From an uncultured Mucispirillum sp. (GTDB lineage: Bacteria; Chrysiogenota; Deferribacteres; Deferribacterales; Mucispirillaceae), in contig CAJUJZ010000101.1 of NCBI GenBank assembly GCA_910586745.1, positions 1 to 8,384 of the forward strand: DNA of 8,384 nt. Reading direction: 5' to 3'. Shown in pieces: positions 5,702-8,384 of this stretch. The notes beneath the pieces were generated by a model, which was given only the letters and a program-made list of their open reading frames with translations, did not search any database and had not been told where the DNA came from. The position numbers and the translations under genes are program-made. How positions within the stretch are numbered: position 1 is the first letter of the stretch; the number at the start of each line of letters is the position of its first letter.

Positions 5702-6710
5702 AATATATATAATATCATTTACACAAAAAGGGGCGGAGTTAAGCTTAAAATTGCATAATATATATCCAGATGCACTGCTTTATGGCAAATATCCTGCTCA
5801 TAATATAAAAATGCTTGAAAAAGATATAAAATCTTTTACCGCAGATATTTTTAATGAAAGTAAAGCCATAATATTTATAGCTGCAATAGGTATTGCTGTG
5901 CGTGCTATTGCTCCTCTTATTGTATCAAAAAATAAAGATGCAGCAGTTATTGTGTTAGATGATACAGGAAAATTTGTAATACCAGTGCTTTCCGGTCATA
6001 TTGGCGGAGCAAACGAAATGGCTTTAAAAATTGCAGAATATATAAATGCAGAGCCAGTGATAACTACTGCAACAGATAGGAATAATAAGTTTGCAGTAGA
6101 TGTATGGGCAGAAAAAAATAATTTATATATTGATGATATATCTATGATAAAAGAAGTATCATCAAGGCTTTTACGCAATGAAAATGTGGGCTTTATTTCA
6201 GATTATAAAATACAAGGCTTACTTCCAGAGGGGGTAATTTCCGATGTGCAGCAGGAATGCGGAATGGTAATCGCTGATAATATAGATGTTCAGCCCTTTC
6301 CATATACTATGCAGCTTATCCCAAAAGAGTATATTTTAGGAATAGGAGCTAGAAAAGGAGCAGAATATCATTATTTAAAAGATTTAGTGGAAAGAGTATT
6401 AAAAGAAAACAATATAGATAAAAGAAAAATAAAAGCCATTGCAAGCATTGATATTAAAAAAGATGAAAAAGCCATATTAAAGCTTTCAAAAGAACTAAAT
6501 GTGCCTTTTATAACATATTCTAAAGATGAGCTTGCAAATGTGCAGGGAGATTTTATATCTTCAAATTTTGTAAAAAGCATAACTGGTGTAGATAATGTGT
6601 GTGAAAGGGCAGTGAAATGTTTTTATGGCAGTGAAATTGTAGTAAAGAAGTTATGTGAAAATGGGTTTACTTTATCAATAGGTTATCAATTATGGCAGGG
6701 AAGTTTTTAA
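5694..6710 (+). CDS. cbiG: CbiG, cobalt-precorrin-5A hydrolase
   Basis: CbiG opens the delta-lactone of cobalt-precorrin-5A and releases the two-carbon fragment as acetaldehyde, giving cobalt-precorrin-5B for CbiD. It is a hallmark of the anaerobic route. The 338-residue protein has the usual three regions. The N-terminal domain has I-G-I-A-V-R-A-I-A-P (65-74) and S-G-H-I-G-G-A-N-E (100-108), followed by T-T-A-T-D-R-N. A variable middle region spans about 140-210. The C-terminal domain begins at G-I-G-A-R-K-G (216-222), where many homologues have Cys in place of Ala. The frame is open from an ATG at 5655, but the ATG at 5694 is preferred: AAAAGG at 5683-5688 lies 5 nt before it, and the protein then begins M-D-K-I-Y-I-I-S-F-T as in homologues. 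The 5694 start overlaps cbiF by 8 nt. Confidence 0.93.
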   Translation: MDKIYIISFTQKGAELSLKLHNIYPDALLYGKYPAHNIKMLEKDIKSFTADIFNESKAIIFIAAIGIAVRAIAPLIVSKNKDAAVIVLDDTGKFVIPVLSGHIGGANEMALKIAEYINAEPVITTATDRNNKFAVDVWAEKNNLYIDDISMIKEVSSRLLRNENVGFISDYKIQGLLPEGVISDVQQECGMVIADNIDVQPFPYTMQLIPKEYILGIGARKGAEYHYLKDLVERVLKENNIDKRKIKAIASIDIKKDEKAILKLSKELNVPFITYSKDELANVQGDFISSNFVKSITGVDNVCERAVKCFYGSEIVVKKLCENGFTLSIGYQLWQGSF

Positions 6711-6723
6711 AAAGAGGATAAGT

Positions 6724-7455
6724 ATGAAAGGAAAAATATATTGTATAGGCACAGGTCCCGGAAAAGAGGACTTAATATCAGAAAGAGCATTAAAAGCGAT
6801 AGAAGAAAGCGATATTATTGCAGGATATGGAGTATATGCTGATTTAATATCACACTTAATAAAAGATAAAGAATTAATAGTAACACCTATGAAGCAGGAA
6901 AAAGCAAGGTGTGAAAAAGCACTTGAAAAAGCAGAGGAAGGAAAAATAGTATCGCTTATTTCAAGCGGCGATGCAGGAGTTTACGGCATGGCAGGGCTTT
7001 TAATAGAAGTAGCAGAAAAAAGTGATGTGGAAGTGGAAGTAATACCAGGAATCAGTGCTGTTTTAGCAGCTGCAGCAAAACTTGGAGCACCACTTACTCA
7101 TGATTTTGCAGTTATATCATTAAGTGATTTACTTACCCCTTGGGAAAAAATAGAAAAAAGGTTAATTAGTGCAGCTTCAGCTGAATTTATTATAGCAGTA
7201 TATAACCCATCAAGTAAAAAACGAGCAGAATATTTAAGAAAAGCATGTGCAATTATGTCGCCATATATAGATGAAAATACCTTATGCGGATATGTGAGAA
7301 ACTGCGAAAGGCAGCATGAAGAAAAAGGCATTTTAAAATTCAAGGAATTAAAAGATTTTCAGGCTGATATGTTTACTTTAATTATTATAGGTAACAGCAC
7401 AACAAAATTAATAAAAAATCAAATGGTTACACCAAGGGGATATAAAGGACTATGA
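6724..7455 (+). CDS. cbiH: CbiH, cobalt-precorrin-3 C17-methyltransferase (ring contraction)
   Basis: CbiH methylates C17 and drives contraction of the macrocycle, converting cobalt-precorrin-3 to cobalt-precorrin-4. The 243-residue protein has the methylase loop I-G-T-G-P-G-K-E-D (8-16), Y-G-V-Y-A-D-L-I, and S-S-G-D-A-G-V-Y-G-M (80-89). V-I-P-G-I-S-A-V follows, then the C17-type motif H-D-F-A-V-I-S-L-S-D-L-L-T-P-W (126-140) and A-V-Y-N-P-S-S. CobJ of the aerobic pathway is homologous; the gene neighbourhood favours the cobalt form. No extra ferredoxin-like domain is fused to it. AGAGGA at 6713-6718 lies 5 nt before the ATG. The 13-nt gap after cbiG is among the widest gaps in the operon. The stop overlaps cbiJ in an ATGA. 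Confidence 0.94.
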   Translation: MKGKIYCIGTGPGKEDLISERALKAIEESDIIAGYGVYADLISHLIKDKELIVTPMKQEKARCEKALEKAEEGKIVSLISSGDAGVYGMAGLLIEVAEKSDVEVEVIPGISAVLAAAAKLGAPLTHDFAVISLSDLLTPWEKIEKRLISAASAEFIIAVYNPSSKKRAEYLRKACAIMSPYIDENTLCGYVRNCERQHEEKGILKFKELKDFQADMFTLIIIGNSTTKLIKNQMVTPRGYKGL

Positions 7456-8210
7456 TAAGCCCCCTTATTTTTGCAGGCACAACAGAGGGAAGAGAGATTG
7501 CATTATTTTTTAATGAAAATAAAGTAATATCAGATGTATATACTGCTACAGAATACGGTGTGCAGGTGCTTCCTGAAATGGAATATATAAAGACACATGC
7601 AGGCAGGCTTGATTATGATGATATAAATAAACTGCTTAAAAGCCGAAAAGATGAAAATATTATTATAATTGATGCAACCCACCCTTATGCAGCACAGATA
7701 TCAGAAAATTTATGTAAAAGTGCAGAAAATAATAATATTAAATATTTCAGACTTTTAAGACCATCTACTTATACTGGCGGCGGCATAATGTTTGAAGATA
7801 TAGAAAAAGCAGCAGAATATTTAAAAAATACTGCTGGAAATATACTGCTTGCAACAGGCAGTAAAGAGCTTGCAAAGTATAAAGCAATAGGAGATATGAC
7901 AAGGGTTTATCCAAGAGTGCTGCCAGATATTAATGTTATAAAAAATATATTAGATTTAGGCTGCCCCTTAAAAAATATTATATGTATGCAGGGACCTTTT
8001 TCAAAAGAAATGAATACTGCCACATTAAAGCATATAAATGCAGAATATCTTGTAACAAAAGATACTGGTAAAACTGGTGGATTTGATGAAAAATTAGAAG
8101 CTGCAAAATCAGCAGGAGCAGAGCTTATTATAATAGGCAGACCACATGAAAAATCAATGGGTTATACTCTTGATGAACTAAAAAAATTAATGCAGGAAGA
8201 ATATATATAA
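7452..8210 (+). CDS. cbiJ: CbiJ, cobalt-precorrin-6A reductase
   Basis: CbiJ reduces cobalt-precorrin-6A to cobalt-precorrin-6B with a nicotinamide cofactor. The 252-residue protein matches the CbiJ/CobK family. Near the N-terminus is F-A-G-T-T-E-G-R (7-14), followed by a T-H-A-G-R-L-D stretch. Then come D-A-T-H-P-Y-A (74-80), L-L-A-T-G-S-K-E-L, R-V-L-P, and M-Q-G-P-F-S-K-E-M-N. T-K-D-T-G-K-T-G-G-F (202-211) precedes I-I-I-G-R-P. The ATG overlaps the cbiH stop (ATGA, 7452-7455). AAGGGGA at 7434-7440 or AAAGGA at 7444-7449 may serve as binding site, and coupling to cbiH is likely. Its substrate is the product of CbiD, encoded earlier in the operon. Confidence 0.94.
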   Translation: MISPLIFAGTTEGREIALFFNENKVISDVYTATEYGVQVLPEMEYIKTHAGRLDYDDINKLLKSRKDENIIIIDATHPYAAQISENLCKSAENNNIKYFRLLRPSTYTGGGIMFEDIEKAAEYLKNTAGNILLATGSKELAKYKAIGDMTRVYPRVLPDINVIKNILDLGCPLKNIICMQGPFSKEMNTATLKHINAEYLVTKDTGKTGGFDEKLEAAKSAGAELIIIGRPHEKSMGYTLDELKKLMQEEYI

Positions 8211-8222
8211 AAGAGATAAAAT

Positions 8223-8384
8223 ATGGCATATTTTCCAATTTTTATAGATATAGAAAACATGAAAGTATTAGTTATAGGTTTAGGAAATATTGCTGCAAGG
8301 CGAATAAATATGCTTAAAAATTTTGGTGCTGAAATATTTGTTATTACAAAAGAAGTAAAAACTAATGTGGAAAATATAAATATA
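8223..8384 (+). CDS. Precorrin-2 dehydrogenase / siroheme-synthase N-terminal domain (3' end outside window)
   Basis: The first 54 codons match the NAD-dependent dehydrogenase domain of siroheme synthase (CysG N-terminus, Met8, SirC). They comprise Y-F-P-I-F-I-D at 3-9, the Rossmann strand V-L-V-I-G-L-G-N-I-A-A-R-R (15-27) with glycines at 19 and 21, then a helix and F-G-A-E-I-F-V-I-T. This enzyme oxidises precorrin-2 to sirohydrochlorin, which is chelated with cobalt for B12 or with iron for siroheme, so its place in the operon is logical. AAAGAG (about 8210-8215) lies about 7 nt before the ATG, and the gap after cbiJ is 12 nt. The frame is open at the right edge. Whether a ferrochelatase, uroporphyrinogen methylase or other domain is fused downstream cannot be seen. 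Confidence 0.88.
   Translation, partial: MAYFPIFIDIENMKVLVIGLGNIAARRINMLKNFGAEIFVITKEVKTNVENINI

Noticed and set aside
4255..7455. Aerobic-pathway naming (CobI, CobM, CobJ, CobK) for the methylases and reductase
   Set aside because: The sequences are homologous across both routes, but CbiD and CbiG, specific to the early-cobalt pathway, lie in the same operon and there is no CobG, CobF or CobN in the window.
1..8384. CRISPR arrays, tRNA or rRNA genes, phage or defence genes
   Set aside because: No regularly spaced repeats, tRNA-like cloverleaf or rRNA stretches were seen by eye, and the coding space is fully explained by the operon.

Overview
The window is AT-rich DNA, with AGA/AGG arginines and many ATA isoleucines. 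It carries most of one co-directional cobalamin (vitamin B12) biosynthesis operon of the anaerobic, early-cobalt-insertion type. CbiD, CbiG and the CbiL/CbiF/CbiH/CbiJ set, together with a CbiMNQO cobalt importer, point to an anaerobic or facultative bacterium with a low-GC genome. The sequence alone does not fix the phylum: Firmicutes, Deferribacterota, Fusobacteria and others remain possible.

Layout. Positions 3-143 encode the C-terminal tail of a transposase, probably IS30-like, whose body lies outside the window. A sigma-70-type promoter follows at about 152-180 (TTGACA, 17-nt spacer, extended TGG-TATTTT). Next comes a cobalamin riboswitch at about 199-375, with a clear B12 box and closing P1 helix. 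A hairpin at 375-401 and a leader of about 100 nt lead to a strong AGGAGGT ribosome binding site. From 508 to the right edge everything is on the plus strand and tightly packed: cbiM, cbiN, cbiQ, cbiO, cbiD, cbiL, cbiF, cbiG, cbiH, cbiJ, and the first 54 codons of a precorrin-2 dehydrogenase/siroheme-synthase-type gene. Intergenic gaps are at most about 13 nt, several genes overlap (ATGA at cbiQ/cbiO and cbiH/cbiJ), and no internal terminator or promoter was recognised.

How the genes work together. CbiM, CbiN, CbiQ and CbiO form an ECF-type ABC importer that brings in cobalt. The truncated last gene would oxidise precorrin-2 to sirohydrochlorin, the substrate for cobalt chelation. CbiL (C20), CbiH (C17, ring contraction), CbiF (C11), CbiG (lactone opening and loss of the two-carbon unit), CbiD (C1) and CbiJ (reduction of cobalt-precorrin-6A) then carry out successive corrin-ring steps. 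The chelatase, CbiE, CbiT, CbiC, CbiA, CbiP, CbiB and the nucleotide-loop genes are not in the window. The riboswitch should lower expression of the whole transcript when cobalamin is plentiful.

Overall the window is a well-known pathway in good order, not an undescribed system. The points most worth a second look are the transposase end directly against the operon promoter, and a riboswitch expression platform that lacks an obvious intrinsic terminator.
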